Shown here: in pieces, positions 14,910-22,001 of the stretch
Layout of the letters: each line of letters opens with the position of its first letter
Position numbering within the stretch: the first letter of the stretch is position 1
IMG/VR virus record: IMGVR_UViG_3300019881_000003
Span: 1-54,545 of that record
Length of the DNA stretch: 54,545 nt
Reading direction: 5' to 3' (one strand)
From: a virus
Notes under the pieces: generated by a model
Database searches by the model: none
What the model was told of the DNA's origin: nothing
Seen by the model: the letters and a program-made list of their open reading frames with translations, nothing else
Program-made: the position numbers and the translations under genes

Positions 14910-15191
14910 TCACGCCGCACCGCTCTCGTCGTTGTCGCCCTCGTCGGTGGCGGTGTCGGCGTCACGGGGGGACGGCATGAGCACCGAGTAGGGGACACGC
15001 ATGGCGTCTGCCAACCGGCGGATGGAGTCCGTTGTTGGGTTGCGGCGACCGATTTCGTAGAGTCGCAGGGTCTCGGGGTTGAGCCCGGCGGCGTCCGCTA
15101 GCTTGGCGCGTGACCAGCCGTCGCGCTCGCGGAAGTGGATGAGTTCGAGCCAGCCGTGCGGCTCGGGGATGTCGGGTGTGGACGTCGGCAT
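14910..15191 (-). CDS. XRE-family regulator (Cro-like arm of the switch)
   Basis: 93 aa from ATG 15191, 6 nt after the -10 box, so probably leaderless. One XRE helix-turn-helix (about residues 12-70): RAKLADAAGLNPETLRLYEI with PYSVLMPSPR at its end, then an acidic tail. The HTH is about 68% identical (45 of 66 positions by eye) to the second HTH of the divergent gene at 15296. First gene of the recombination/replication operon and directly under the GTTGG operator. By position it is the Cro-like or early regulator. Confidence 0.85.
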   Translation of the reverse strand: MPTSTPDIPEPHGWLELIHFRERDGWSRAKLADAAGLNPETLRLYEIGRRNPTTDSIRRLADAMRVPYSVLMPSPRDADTATDEGDNDESGAA

Positions 15192-15226
15192 GTGCCCAAC
15201 ATAATCCAACGGCGCGCGCCTGGCAA
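15192..15226 (-). promoter_or_regulatory. Early promoter with paired GTTGG operator (right copy)
   Basis: Minus strand: -35 TTGCCA (15226-15221), 17-nt spacer, -10 TATGTT (15203-15198), then 6 nt to the ATG. GTTGG repeats 10 bp apart (plus-strand CCAAC 15196-15200 and 15206-15210) flank and overlap the -10, identical in layout to 8249-8284. It drives exonuclease, RecT, replication genes and methyltransferase leftward. Confidence 0.8.
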
Positions 15227-15282
15227 GACGGGTGTTGGTGTGGCGTGTCGCCGGGGGAGCCCCGCCGGTAACGTTCGTCTGT

Positions 15283-15295
15283 CACAATCCGATCC
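15283..15295 (+). promoter_or_regulatory. Divergent leaderless promoter for the double-HTH regulator
   Basis: CACAAT at 15283-15288 is followed by 7 nt and the ATG at 15296, the spacing seen at other leaderless starts here. No clear -35 is visible. The 57-bp gap to the facing -35 (15226) is GC-rich without a perfect GTTGG pair. Confidence 0.4.
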
Positions 15296-15961
15296 ATGGC
15301 GGAGCGGGACGTTGCGTGGCCTCTTGGTGAACTGATTCAGGAGGCCCGCAAAGCGCTGGGGTTGGGTGTCCGGCGCGCGGCGACCCGGGCCGGGATCGCC
15401 CCCACGACGTGGACCGCGATCGAGACCGGCAAGCGGATCAAAAAGGGCGGGGGGGCCCCGGAGCCCGCCGACCTGTCGAAACCGAGTGTGATCGCGGCGG
15501 CCCTGGTGGTCGGCGTCGACTACAAGCTGGCGCTGCAGCTGGCCGGGCTTGAGCCGCTGGGCGACGCAACCCAGCCGCCGGCGCCCGAACCCGAGCCCGT
15601 GGGCTGGCTCGAGTTGAAGACGATCCGCGAGCGTGACGGTTGGACTCGTGTGGCGCTCGCCGAGGCGGCCGGTCTGCATCCGGAGACGCTGCGCCTGTAT
15701 GAAAACGGGCAGCGGAACCCGGCGGCGGCGACGGTCCGCAAGATCGCGGACGTGCTGCGTGTGCCGTATTCGGTGTTGGAGCCTTCGCCGCGCGGGGCGG
15801 CGCCGGTGGAGGCGCCTGTCGTGCCGCCGCGGCGGCGTGCGCGCATGAGCGCTCCGAGCGCCGGGCGCCGGCACGCGGTGATGTCTCACGAGTCCAGGCA
15901 TGACGAAGAGGCCGCGACCCCGGTGGTCCCGGAGTCGCGGCGCGCGGAGAGCCGAACCTAG
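15296..15961 (+). CDS. Two-headed XRE regulator (probable lysogeny repressor)
   Basis: 221 aa. Residues about 10-80 form one HTH (ELIQEARKALGLGVRRAATR, IAPTTWTAIETGKRI) with an inserted GAPEPADL loop. Residues about 101-165 form a second, ordinary XRE HTH nearly duplicating the facing 93-aa protein (TRVALAEAAGLHPETLRLYE, VPYSVLEPSP). A basic disordered tail follows. No peptidase or dimerisation domain of the CI/LexA type is seen, so induction by RecA-type self-cleavage is unlikely. Divergent placement against the early operon makes it the best candidate immunity repressor. Its stop abuts the stop of the next gene. Confidence 0.85.
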   Translation: MAERDVAWPLGELIQEARKALGLGVRRAATRAGIAPTTWTAIETGKRIKKGGGAPEPADLSKPSVIAAALVVGVDYKLALQLAGLEPLGDATQPPAPEPEPVGWLELKTIRERDGWTRVALAEAAGLHPETLRLYENGQRNPAAATVRKIADVLRVPYSVLEPSPRGAAPVEAPVVPPRRRARMSAPSAGRRHAVMSHESRHDEEAATPVVPESRRAESRT

Positions 15962-16213
15962 TTATTTGCCGCGGTGGATGTCCCGCCACGCCTTGTTGAT
16001 CAACCCGAGTTCGAGGGTGGGGGAGATGCCGGTGACGGGGTAGGCCCTGCCATCATTGTGGTCGATCTTGCCGTCGCGGCGTAGCCGTTCGGTGCAGAAC
16101 ACGAGTACGGCGCCGGTGACGACTTCGTCGGGGTCGAGCCCGGCGTCGGCGGCGAGCCACCGGAGGAGCTGCGCGCGGAATGTGTCGATGGCGCTTCGGT
16201 CGGTGTCGGCCAT
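15962..16213 (-). CDS. Hypothetical protein, 83 aa
   Basis: ATG 16213 with an AGGGG Shine-Dalgarno 7 nt upstream; TAA stop directly abuts the regulator's TAG on the other strand. Small helical protein (SAIDTFRAQLLRWLAADAGL, FCTERLRRDGKIDH). Divergent from the DUF6879/DUF5753 cassette, and the shared intergenic region carries the bipartite operator. Unknown function. Confidence 0.65.
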   Translation of the reverse strand: MADTDRSAIDTFRAQLLRWLAADAGLDPDEVVTGAVLVFCTERLRRDGKIDHNDGRAYPVTGISPTLELGLINKAWRDIHRGK

Positions 16214-16403
16214 GGTCGTTCCCCTCAGTCGAAGCCCTGTGCGGCGTGGGCTCGGGTCGTGATCGACTGTTAGCGCCAAACGATCTAACGACGTAATTCG
16301 TCGGCGGTAACGTGCGCATCTGGGTGAACGGTCGCTAGACCTCTATCACCGAGAGTTTGCCCAGTGCGCAATCGGCGGGTTTCGCAGCGCGGGCTTGTGC
16401 GGT

Positions 16404-16441
16404 GGCTAGTCACATGCTTACTGTCAACAGACTGACTAGCC
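16404..16441. promoter_or_regulatory. Bipartite operator CTAGTCA...TGACTAG (left copy)
   Basis: GGCTAGTCA (16404-16412) and its inverted partner TGACTAGCC (16433-16441); the two CTAG cores are exactly 30 bp apart. A plausible plus-strand promoter lies across it (TTGTGC 16395-16400, 18-nt spacer, TACTGT 16419-16424). Same half-sites and same 30-bp spacing recur at 18068-18103. Both ends of the cassette are therefore marked. The encoded DUF5753 protein is the likely binder. Confidence 0.7.
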
Positions 16442-16455
16442 CCCTGGAGGCTGCC

Positions 16456-16644
16456 GTGAAGCATCGCTTGTCTGTTGCCGCCGACTGCAAGAACGAGAAC
16501 TGCCCGGCCGTGTGGGCCGACACCGAGGACCCCGAGCACCTGACCATCGTCGGCGTACCCGCGCCGGACGCCGCTGGTGTCGGATCCGGCGAGATCGCCA
16601 TCCGCGTCCCGCGTCAGGTCATCGCCGACGCCCACATCGCCTGA
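16456..16644 (+). CDS. Small protein opening the DUF6879/DUF5753 cassette
   Basis: 62 aa from GTG 16456, preceded by GGAGG 5 nt upstream. Contains ADCKNENCPAVW, a C-x4-C, and a beta-rich remainder. Analogous short ORFs accompany DUF6879 and DUF5753 genes in actinomycete chromosomes. It may be the small partner protein of the system, like DUF397 proteins next to DUF5753 regulators, but is not itself a recognisable DUF397. Confidence 0.65.
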   Translation: MKHRLSVAADCKNENCPAVWADTEDPEHLTIVGVPAPDAAGVGSGEIAIRVPRQVIADAHIA

Positions 16645-16664
16645 CCCGGAGAGGACGCAGCACC

Positions 16665-17183
16665 ATGGGCGCCACCATCGACATCGGACGGCTCGCCGAC
16701 CGTGCCGCCACCATGTTCCGGCTCGAAACCCTGCCTACCTACCTGGTGGAGGAGGAGGCCGCGGACTTCGCCGCGTGGCGTGCCGGCGACCGCATCCTCA
16801 CTTCCGAGGCGGATGCGTGGCTACAGAAGATCCGGGTCACCACGGCGGCTGGCGCTCGCTGGTCCCGCGTGAGAATCCTGGACTACCCGCTCACCGAGTA
16901 CAGCGAGTTCGAGCTGTACGGCTACCAGGCCAACCAGCGCGCAGGTGAACGCATCTATGTCGCCGACCGCGCCTGGTCCCCCGAGCTCGAGAGCCTGCGC
17001 GACGACTTCTGGATTGTCGACCACGTCGTCATCCGCATGGTGTACGACCCGGTTGGGCGGTTCGTGCGCGCCGAGGAGCCGCCCGACCCCGAGCGCTTCC
17101 ACGGAGTGCGCGCGGTCGTCCTGCGCCACTCCGTGCCGTTGGCCGAGTTTCTGGCCGACCGCGAGCCGCGGTTGATCGCATGA
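16665..17183 (+). CDS. DUF6879-family protein
   Basis: 172 aa. Recognised by RLETLPTYLVEEEAADFAAW near the start, the central RVRILDYPLTEYSEFELYGY and the end (FWIVDHVVIRMVYDPVGRF, AVPLAEFLADRE-like finish). DUF6879 genes sit next to DUF5753 HTH genes in many actinomycetes. They are thought to be toxin-like or signalling partners, but no activity is established to my knowledge. ATG 16665 has GGAGAGG upstream; its stop overlaps the next start (ATGA), so both are made together. Confidence 0.85.
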   Translation: MGATIDIGRLADRAATMFRLETLPTYLVEEEAADFAAWRAGDRILTSEADAWLQKIRVTTAAGARWSRVRILDYPLTEYSEFELYGYQANQRAGERIYVADRAWSPELESLRDDFWIVDHVVIRMVYDPVGRFVRAEEPPDPERFHGVRAVVLRHSVPLAEFLADREPRLIA

Positions 17184-18055
17184 CCGGGCCCGCACCGCAG
17201 ACCCCGGAGCGCCACGAGCTCGAGGTCGCGCTCCGGGGTCTGCGGGTCGATGCCGACCTGTCCACCACGAAGCTCGCGAAGCGGCTGGGCTGGTCGCAGT
17301 CCCGCGTGTCGCACATCGAGAACGGCCGCACCTTGCCGTCCCCCGACGACGTGGACCAGTGGGCGCAGGAGACCGGCGCGTCCCCCGACACCCGGAGGCA
17401 TCTCGTGGCCCTGGCAGAGCAGTCCCGCACCCAGTTCACGCTGTGGCGCCGCAGGTTCGCCGGGGCCAACGGCCGTCGCCGCGTCCAGAAGGAGATCGCG
17501 CAGCTCGAGGATGCCGCGTCGGTGATCCGCGTGTTCAGCGCCGACACCATGCCGGGCCTGGCCCAGACCCGCAAATACGCGGAGCGCATGTTCCTGCTGG
17601 GCCGACCGGATGTCACCGACGAGCCCGAGGATCTGGACGCGGTCGTGGATGCCCGCCTGGCTCGTCAGGGCGTGTTGGACTCCGGCAAGCAGATCCGGCT
17701 GTTGATGTCGGAGTTCGCCCTGCGCCGGCAGCTGGTGCCCGGCGGCGATCAGCTCGACCAGATCCACCGTCTGATCGGTCTGGTCGCCCGGCCGAACGTG
17801 GACGTGGGGGTGATTCCGTTCGCCGCCGATGAGGTCGCGCACCAGTATCACGCCTACGCGATCTTGGGCGACCTCGAAGCCGACGCGGGGGCCATCGTGA
17901 TGGCCGAGACGTTGACCCGCAGCTTGACGGTGCGGGACGCCGAGGAGGTCGCCCGGTATGTCGAGCATTTTGAGCGGCTGGATTCGACGGCTTTGCACGG
18001 CGACGACCTGCGCGCGTTTCTGCGGGAGGCTGCCGCGTCGGTGACCTGGTCTTAA
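17180..18055 (+). CDS. HTH regulator with DUF5753 (Scr1-type antitoxin-like)
   Basis: 291 aa. XRE HTH at residues about 12-66 (LSTTKLAKRLGWSQSRVSHI, ENGRTLPSPDDV), then the DUF5753 domain from about 95: FSADTMPGLAQTRKYAERMF, MSEFALRRQLVPGG..., ...VDVGVIPFAADEVAHQ, RSLTVRDAEEVARYVEHFERL. DUF5753 proteins are described as Scr1-family toxin-antitoxin-like regulators, usually chromosomal. Four-base ATGA overlap with DUF6879. The matching operators on both sides of the cassette suggest autoregulation. Confidence 0.88.
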   Translation: MTGPAPQTPERHELEVALRGLRVDADLSTTKLAKRLGWSQSRVSHIENGRTLPSPDDVDQWAQETGASPDTRRHLVALAEQSRTQFTLWRRRFAGANGRRRVQKEIAQLEDAASVIRVFSADTMPGLAQTRKYAERMFLLGRPDVTDEPEDLDAVVDARLARQGVLDSGKQIRLLMSEFALRRQLVPGGDQLDQIHRLIGLVARPNVDVGVIPFAADEVAHQYHAYAILGDLEADAGAIVMAETLTRSLTVRDAEEVARYVEHFERLDSTALHGDDLRAFLREAAASVTWS

Positions 18056-18067
18056 CTCATGCCCGAT

Positions 18068-18103
18068 GCTAGTCAGTGTGTTGTGTCGAACGAGATGACT
18101 AGG
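18068..18103. promoter_or_regulatory. Bipartite operator CTAGTCA...TGACTAG (right copy)
   Basis: GCTAGTCA (18068-18075) and TGACTAGG (18096-18103); CTAG cores at 18069 and 18099, again 30 bp apart. It lies 13 bp after the DUF5753 stop and upstream of the 18130 gene, so the regulator can control genes on both sides. Confidence 0.7.
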
Positions 18104-18129
18104 CCGTGGTCCTGGTCTTGGAGGCAGCG

Positions 18130-18294
18130 ATGAGCGCTGGCGAGATCCTGGTGGAACGTCTGCTGGCCCAGGTCACCGCGGCGTGGGGCGAGCTCGCCGA
18201 GCAGCACCGCGTGTCGTGTCGCCGTTGTGCCCGCCGCGGCCCGTGCCCAACCGCCCGGCTCGCGGACCGGCAACGCGCGCACGCCTCTGTCTGA
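18130..18294 (+). CDS. Small Cys-containing protein downstream of right operator
   Basis: 54 aa, ATG 18130 with GGAGG Shine-Dalgarno (18119-18123). Helical start (AGEILVERLLAQVTAAWGEL) and C-x2-C...C (SCRRCARRGPC), a possible metal site. Unknown function; expected to be co-regulated with the DUF5753 cassette. Confidence 0.6.
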   Translation: MSAGEILVERLLAQVTAAWGELAEQHRVSCRRCARRGPCPTARLADRQRAHASV

Positions 18295-18316
18295 CCTGCC
18301 TGCGATACTGCCGGGC

Positions 18317-18436
18317 GTGGATGATGGGGCCACGGACTGGGATGCGGTTGTCGCCGGCATCGAACAGCGGCTCGACGAGCTACGAAAGCTGGTCGAGGAC
18401 TATGTGATCGGCGAGTACGAAGCCGACTTCGACTGA
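18317..18436 (+). CDS. 39-aa acidic micro-protein
   Basis: GTG 18317, with TACTGC ending 5 nt before it, the same leaderless geometry as the 18542 gene. Acidic amphipathic helix (AVVAGIEQRLDELRKLVEDY). Followed by a terminator hairpin at 18484. Function unknown. Confidence 0.5.
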   Translation: MDDGATDWDAVVAGIEQRLDELRKLVEDYVIGEYEADFD

Positions 18437-18483
18437 TCGTCGAGCGTCGTGCGCTAGCCTGCCCCTGCCAGGTGGGGGCCTGA

Positions 18484-18518
18484 CGCCCCCCGATCCTTGA
18501 GGCCAGGGTCGGGGGGCG
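18484..18518 (+). terminator. Rho-independent terminator
   Basis: CGCCCCCCGA (18484-18493) pairs perfectly with TCGGGGGGCG (18509-18518) around a 15-nt loop, followed by AACCTTTTGCC. It separates the cassette from the next plus-strand gene. Confidence 0.8.
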
Positions 18519-18541
18519 AACCTTTTGCCATACTGTCCAGC

Positions 18542-18982
18542 GTGGGCAACGAGACGTGGATGCACGGCGACGCGGTAGTCGCATGCGCCGACCTCGTGGA
18601 CCGAACCGGTGCGGCCGGGTTCGAGATCGGCTACGTCAACGACGACGTGCCGGTGGAAGAGGCGGGCTGGTACGCCCACGCGAGTTTCCGGGGTGCCCGC
18701 ATCATGACCGAGAACCATCGGTCGCCGTCGTCGGCCGCGCTTGCTCTCGGCGAGCGGCTGCTGGCGGGCGGCATGTGCCGCTGCGGCCAGCTGGTGACGC
18801 TGGCCGATGACCAGGCGGGGTGTCGTTGGCGGCTGATGGGGAAGCGGTGGGAGCCGGGCTGCGACGCGGAGCCGATCCACATGTCGGAGGGAACACGTGG
18901 CGACCTGGGTGCGATGCAGGCGGCGATGGCTAACCGGGCCACCCGCCGAGCAGCAGCCCGGGAGCAGCGGCGCAGGCGCTAG
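18542..18982 (+). CDS. Hypothetical protein with zinc-like Cys motif, 146 aa
   Basis: 146 aa from GTG 18542; TACTGT at 18531-18536 ends 5 nt before it, so probably leaderless. Residues about 78-100 include GGMCRCGQLVTLAD and a later Cys pair (GCRWRLMGKRWEPGC), suggesting a zinc-ribbon. Ends in a basic helix (NRATRRAAAREQRRRR). The pattern resembles small actinophage zinc proteins. It is in a lysogeny-side region, between immunity and integrase. Confidence 0.65.
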   Translation: MGNETWMHGDAVVACADLVDRTGAAGFEIGYVNDDVPVEEAGWYAHASFRGARIMTENHRSPSSAALALGERLLAGGMCRCGQLVTLADDQAGCRWRLMGKRWEPGCDAEPIHMSEGTRGDLGAMQAAMANRATRRAAAREQRRRR

Positions 18983-19035
18983 CCCTGGCGGGGTTCCCAG
19001 ATCTTTCCATCTCAGCGTGCGTCGAGCAGGCGTCG

Positions 19036-19236
19036 TCAGTTGCCACAGGTCTCCATGTCGCAGCCCCAGAGCGACCCGAAGGCGTAGACCCACCACGGGC
19101 TGGCGATAAGAACCCACGCTAGACAGCCGACCAGCCAGGCGACAGCGGCCGGTGTGCTGTCTCGCGTGCAGGCAAGACCGAACATCAGGGCGAAGCCGCT
19201 GAGGATGACACCCACGAGCAGGACAGCCAGGGTCAT
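19036..19236 (-). CDS. Small two-helix membrane protein after SLOG gene
   Basis: 66 aa from ATG 19236 (ATGA overlap). Two membrane helices (residues 2-20 and 29-48), then an extracytoplasmic-looking tail with two Cys (GCDMETCGN). Last gene of the integrase operon. Pairing of a SLOG-domain protein with a small membrane protein recalls sensor/effector pairs in defence systems, but this is only a positional analogy. Confidence 0.65.
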   Translation of the reverse strand: MTLAVLLVGVILSGFALMFGLACTRDSTPAAVAWLVGCLAWVLIASPWWVYAFGSLWGCDMETCGN

Positions 19237-19604
19237 GGCCGGGCCTCCGTGCTGGTGTCCACCCCGAAGTCGAACACCGGGATGCCTGCCTTCCGAGCCA
19301 TCCGCGCGCACATGCCGGTCCCCGACGCCCACGACGTCGCGAACGCCAGACACACATCCGCGCCCAGGTCCACCATGTGCTGGTTGCGGTGACGCGGCGA
19401 CGGGAAGTCAGCGGCTGGGTACGGCTCGGGCTGGCACCCAGTCATGCGGGCGTAGCGGTCGGCCATCGTGTCCGCGCCCGGCGCCGCGCCGTGCACGATG
19501 ACGGTGCGGTCGTCATCGACGATGATCTCCCGGAACATGGCGAGCCGCAGCTTGCCCTGATCGGTCCAGGCGCGGGAGCCGGTGACCAGGATCCGCCGCG
19601 TCAC
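19233..19604 (-). CDS. SLOG-domain protein (DUF2493/YspA-like)
   Basis: 123 aa. Rossmann-like start RRILVTGSRAWTDQGKLRLA (residues 3-22), the PGADTMADRYAR segment (about 42-53) and HRNQHMV...CLAF motif identify the DUF2493 (YspA, cpYpsA-related SLOG) family, thought to bind nucleotides or nucleotide-derived ligands. GTG 19604 overlaps the integrase stop with GGAGG upstream, so it is co-expressed with integrase. Followed by a small two-helix membrane protein. Confidence 0.85.
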   Translation of the reverse strand: MTRRILVTGSRAWTDQGKLRLAMFREIIVDDDRTVIVHGAAPGADTMADRYARMTGCQPEPYPAADFPSPRHRNQHMVDLGADVCLAFATSWASGTGMCARMARKAGIPVFDFGVDTSTEARP

Positions 19605-20818
19605 GTCTCCTCCTGCTTCGGCCGGTGCGCGGCGTCGATGACGTCCAACCCGGTCGGGTTAGGCAGGCCGCGCGCCACATACACCTCACTCGATCGCACA
19701 CTCGAATGCCGTAGCTGGTCGGCGATCTGCCGCGCCGTCTGCCCTTCCTGCGCCAGCAGGGTGGCCACGGTGTGGCGTCCGACGTGGGTGGAGAACCCCT
19801 CATGCCCGATCCGCTTGCACATCCGTTGGATGGAGCGTTGCACGTCGGTGGGTCGCCGCCACCCCCCGCTGCTGGACGGGAACACGGGCTGGTCAGCCCC
19901 GACCCCGCCGGCTACCAGTGCGGGCGCCCGGTCGAGCAGCAGGGCGTGCAGGAAGCTGGGGAGTCCGACAACACCGGTGGACGCCACCGTCTTACCGTGG
20001 TGCCGGACAACGCCTTTGCCTTTGACGATCACTAGGTTGCCGTTGAACCACACCGAGCGGGGCTTCAGCTTCTCCTGCCGGCCGTTGTCGGGGTTGACCG
20101 CGCGGACGGGCTGGTCGGTGAGGTTGAGGTCGGACCAGCGCAGTCCGATGGCTTCGCCGAATCGGCAGCCGGTGCCGAACAGGACGCGCAGCAGGTCGGG
20201 GAGGTCGCTGGCTTTGGCTTGCGGGTCGGCGTCGACTTTGGCGAGGAATTCGAGGATCTGCTCGGCGTCGTAGGCGGGGGCGGCGCGCACGGTGCCGCCG
20301 CGGATGGGGCGGGCGGCGGTGGTGGGGTTGTGGGCGAGGAGCCCGTGTTCGATGGCGGTGTTCATGAGCCCGGAGATGCAGTGGCGGATGCCGCGGAGGG
20401 TGCCGGGGGCGATGCCGGGGTTGTGGGCGCGGACGGCTGCGAAGACGCCGTTGATGCGGACGGGGGTGACTTCGCGGACCAGCAGGTCGCCCATGTGTGG
20501 GAGGACGTGGTTGCGGATGCGGCTCTCGTAGCGGTCGTAGGTGGTGTCGGCTTGTTCGTCGCGGACGTGTCCGAGGTAGTGGGGGACGAGGTCGCGGACG
20601 TGGGTGTCGCCGTGGTTGAGGATGGCGGCGTCGGCGGTGCGTTCGGTGAGGTACGCCTCGAGGTTGCGGGTGGCTTTTGCCTTGGTGTCGCCGCTGCGTT
20701 GGATCTGCCGGGTCTTGCCGTCGTAGTCGCGGATGAGGGTGGTGGCCTTCCATCGGCCGTCATTGTGTGGGTAGTGGCGGATCTTCCCCCAGCTACCGAG
20801 GGCCAGTCGCCCAGGCAT
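19601..20818 (-). CDS. int: Tyrosine integrase
   Basis: 405 aa. Arm-binding and SAM-like N-terminal domain, then the catalytic domain with R219 (FGTGCRFGEAIGL), K near 267-269 (VKGKG), H345-x2-R348 (THVGRHT), H371 (LRHSS) and nucleophile Y380 (SSEVYV). All residues of a working phage integrase are present and the length is typical for actinophages. It mediates site-specific recombination between attP and attB. No tRNA 3' end or obvious attP core is recognisable next to it. TGATG overlap with the upstream gene. Confidence 0.95.
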   Translation of the reverse strand: MPGRLALGSWGKIRHYPHNDGRWKATTLIRDYDGKTRQIQRSGDTKAKATRNLEAYLTERTADAAILNHGDTHVRDLVPHYLGHVRDEQADTTYDRYESRIRNHVLPHMGDLLVREVTPVRINGVFAAVRAHNPGIAPGTLRGIRHCISGLMNTAIEHGLLAHNPTTAARPIRGGTVRAAPAYDAEQILEFLAKVDADPQAKASDLPDLLRVLFGTGCRFGEAIGLRWSDLNLTDQPVRAVNPDNGRQEKLKPRSVWFNGNLVIVKGKGVVRHHGKTVASTGVVGLPSFLHALLLDRAPALVAGGVGADQPVFPSSSGGWRRPTDVQRSIQRMCKRIGHEGFSTHVGRHTVATLLAQEGQTARQIADQLRHSSVRSSEVYVARGLPNPTGLDVIDAAHRPKQEET

Positions 20819-21363
20819 CAGGTCGTGGCCTTGGCGCGTTCCGTCGCGGCCTCGTGCAGGGCGTAGAACTCGCTGCGCTTCATCGGCTCGAGCGCAGCAG
20901 GAACGGGAGAATATTCGCGGCCGATGTAGACCACGACGTTCGAGCCATCGGGGGTGTCGCTACGGGCGTCGAGGTCCATCCAGTTCGCCATGTGCAGCAC
21001 GCCCACGCCGAGCACGTCGTAGGGCACGCCGAATTCGCGTAGCACCTTGTCGTACTGGGGTGCCTCGTTGAACTTGGCCTTGCGGTCCCGCCAGATGTCG
21101 CCTGGCTTGCCCGGCTTCGGGATCAGGTGGGTCCGTGTCTGCGCCCGGCTCAGACCGTCGGGCGGGGGGTTGTCGCTGTCGTCGTTGTCAGCGAACCCGA
21201 CGCATGTCGCGCCCCCGACGCGCGTCCAGACCGGTGGGTTGTTCGGGTGCTCCCGCTCGTACGGCGTGACGTGCTCTGCCCAGAACGCGTCCCGGGCGGC
21301 ATCGCATGCTCGCAGCGCCGCCGCGAGCGCGGGGTTGGCTCGGTAGAAGAACCAGTCGCTCAT
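20818..21363 (-). CDS. Hypothetical protein upstream of integrase, 181 aa
   Basis: 181 aa, hydrophilic, aromatic-rich N-terminus (MSDWFFYRANPALAAALRAC). No recognised domain. Ends in an RxxFYALHEAATERAKATT helix. TGATG coupling to integrase means both are made at similar levels. Could be a phage-specific regulator of integration, but no HTH is visible. Confidence 0.65.
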   Translation of the reverse strand: MSDWFFYRANPALAAALRACDAARDAFWAEHVTPYEREHPNNPPVWTRVGGATCVGFADNDDSDNPPPDGLSRAQTRTHLIPKPGKPGDIWRDRKAKFNEAPQYDKVLREFGVPYDVLGVGVLHMANWMDLDARSDTPDGSNVVVYIGREYSPVPAALEPMKRSEFYALHEAATERAKATT

Positions 21364-21446
21364 CGGGCACCACCCGAGGCGTTGGCGGTGTCATACTCGA
21401 GTAGGTTGTCGGCGGGTTGAGCGGCAGGTGTCAGAGCGTCGTTCAC
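21360..21446 (-). CDS. Possible 28-aa leader peptide of integrase operon
   Basis: GTG 21446 with TGGAGA upstream; stop overlaps the next ATG (CGATGAG). 28 polar residues. The overlap favours translation, but no other support exists. Confidence 0.35.
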   Translation of the reverse strand: MNDALTPAAQPADNLLEYDTANASGGAR

Positions 21447-21600
21447 GCGGTCTCCAGGGGTACCAGTTCCATGGCTATTCCATGGCATGCCCCCAGTCTA
21501 TCCCGCTGAACTGTGACGCTGTGTCCTTCTGACCAGCGTGTCGAGGCGACGTCTCCCCAGAGTGCCAGGGTTTGAGTACATGTACCTGCCGGATGGACCG

Positions 21601-21639
21601 TGTAGACACGTCTACATTGTGAGTGTAGAGTGGTCTACA
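21601..21639 (+). promoter_or_regulatory. Leaderless promoter with tandem TGTAGA-N4-TCTACA operators (locus 1)
   Basis: Operator 1 TGTAGA-CACG-TCTACA at 21601-21616 contains the -35 TAGACA (21603-21608). After a 17-nt spacer, the -10 TAGAGT (21626-21631) lies in operator 2 TGTAGA-GTGG-TCTACA at 21624-21639. The final A of operator 2 is the A of the ATG. Copies at 41244 and 44441 have the same 23-bp spacing. Binding to either copy would block transcription. Nearby upstream, GTACATGTAC (21575-21584) is another palindrome. Confidence 0.85.
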
Positions 21640-22001
21640 TGAACCGCAACCAGCTGCCGCAGGCCGTGATCGACGAGGCTTGGTCGGAGTTCGTCTACCC
21701 GCGCGCCGCCGTCGGCGACCTCGCCCGCCCAGCCCAGATGGGCGGGTTCACCCGGGCCATGCGCGTCGTCGCCCAGTGGGCCGACCGGCACGTGGCCGCC
21801 GAACTGGAAGCACTTGCCGTCGAGATGGACGATCGGCCCGGAAACCTGCCGGTCACGGCTGAGGACGTCCGCGCCCGCGCCGCGCAGCTTCGAGGTGAAG
21901 ACACCTGGTGCAACTGCCAGGCCGTTCGCGGCACGGCGAACTACCCCGGCCCGTGGCACCCGAAGGGCGACCCGACCTGCGTCTCGGCGAGCGCCCGGTG
22001 A
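21639..22001 (+). CDS. First gene of the TGTAGA-controlled accessory operon
   Basis: 120 aa from ATG 21639, which is inside operator 2 (leaderless). Helical first half (GGFTRAMRVVAQWADRHVAAELEALA) and a short Cys/His end (TWCNCQAVRGTANYPGPWHP...CVSA). This C-x-C...H...C pattern is seen in several actinophage moron proteins, but the family function is unknown. Overlaps the next start (GTGA). Confidence 0.75.
   Translation: MNRNQLPQAVIDEAWSEFVYPRAAVGDLARPAQMGGFTRAMRVVAQWADRHVAAELEALAVEMDDRPGNLPVTAEDVRARAAQLRGEDTWCNCQAVRGTANYPGPWHPKGDPTCVSASAR

Noticed and set aside
21601-21639. LexA/SOS box
   Set aside because: The actinobacterial SOS consensus is TCGAAC-N4-GTTCGA; arms TGTAGA/TCTACA do not match.
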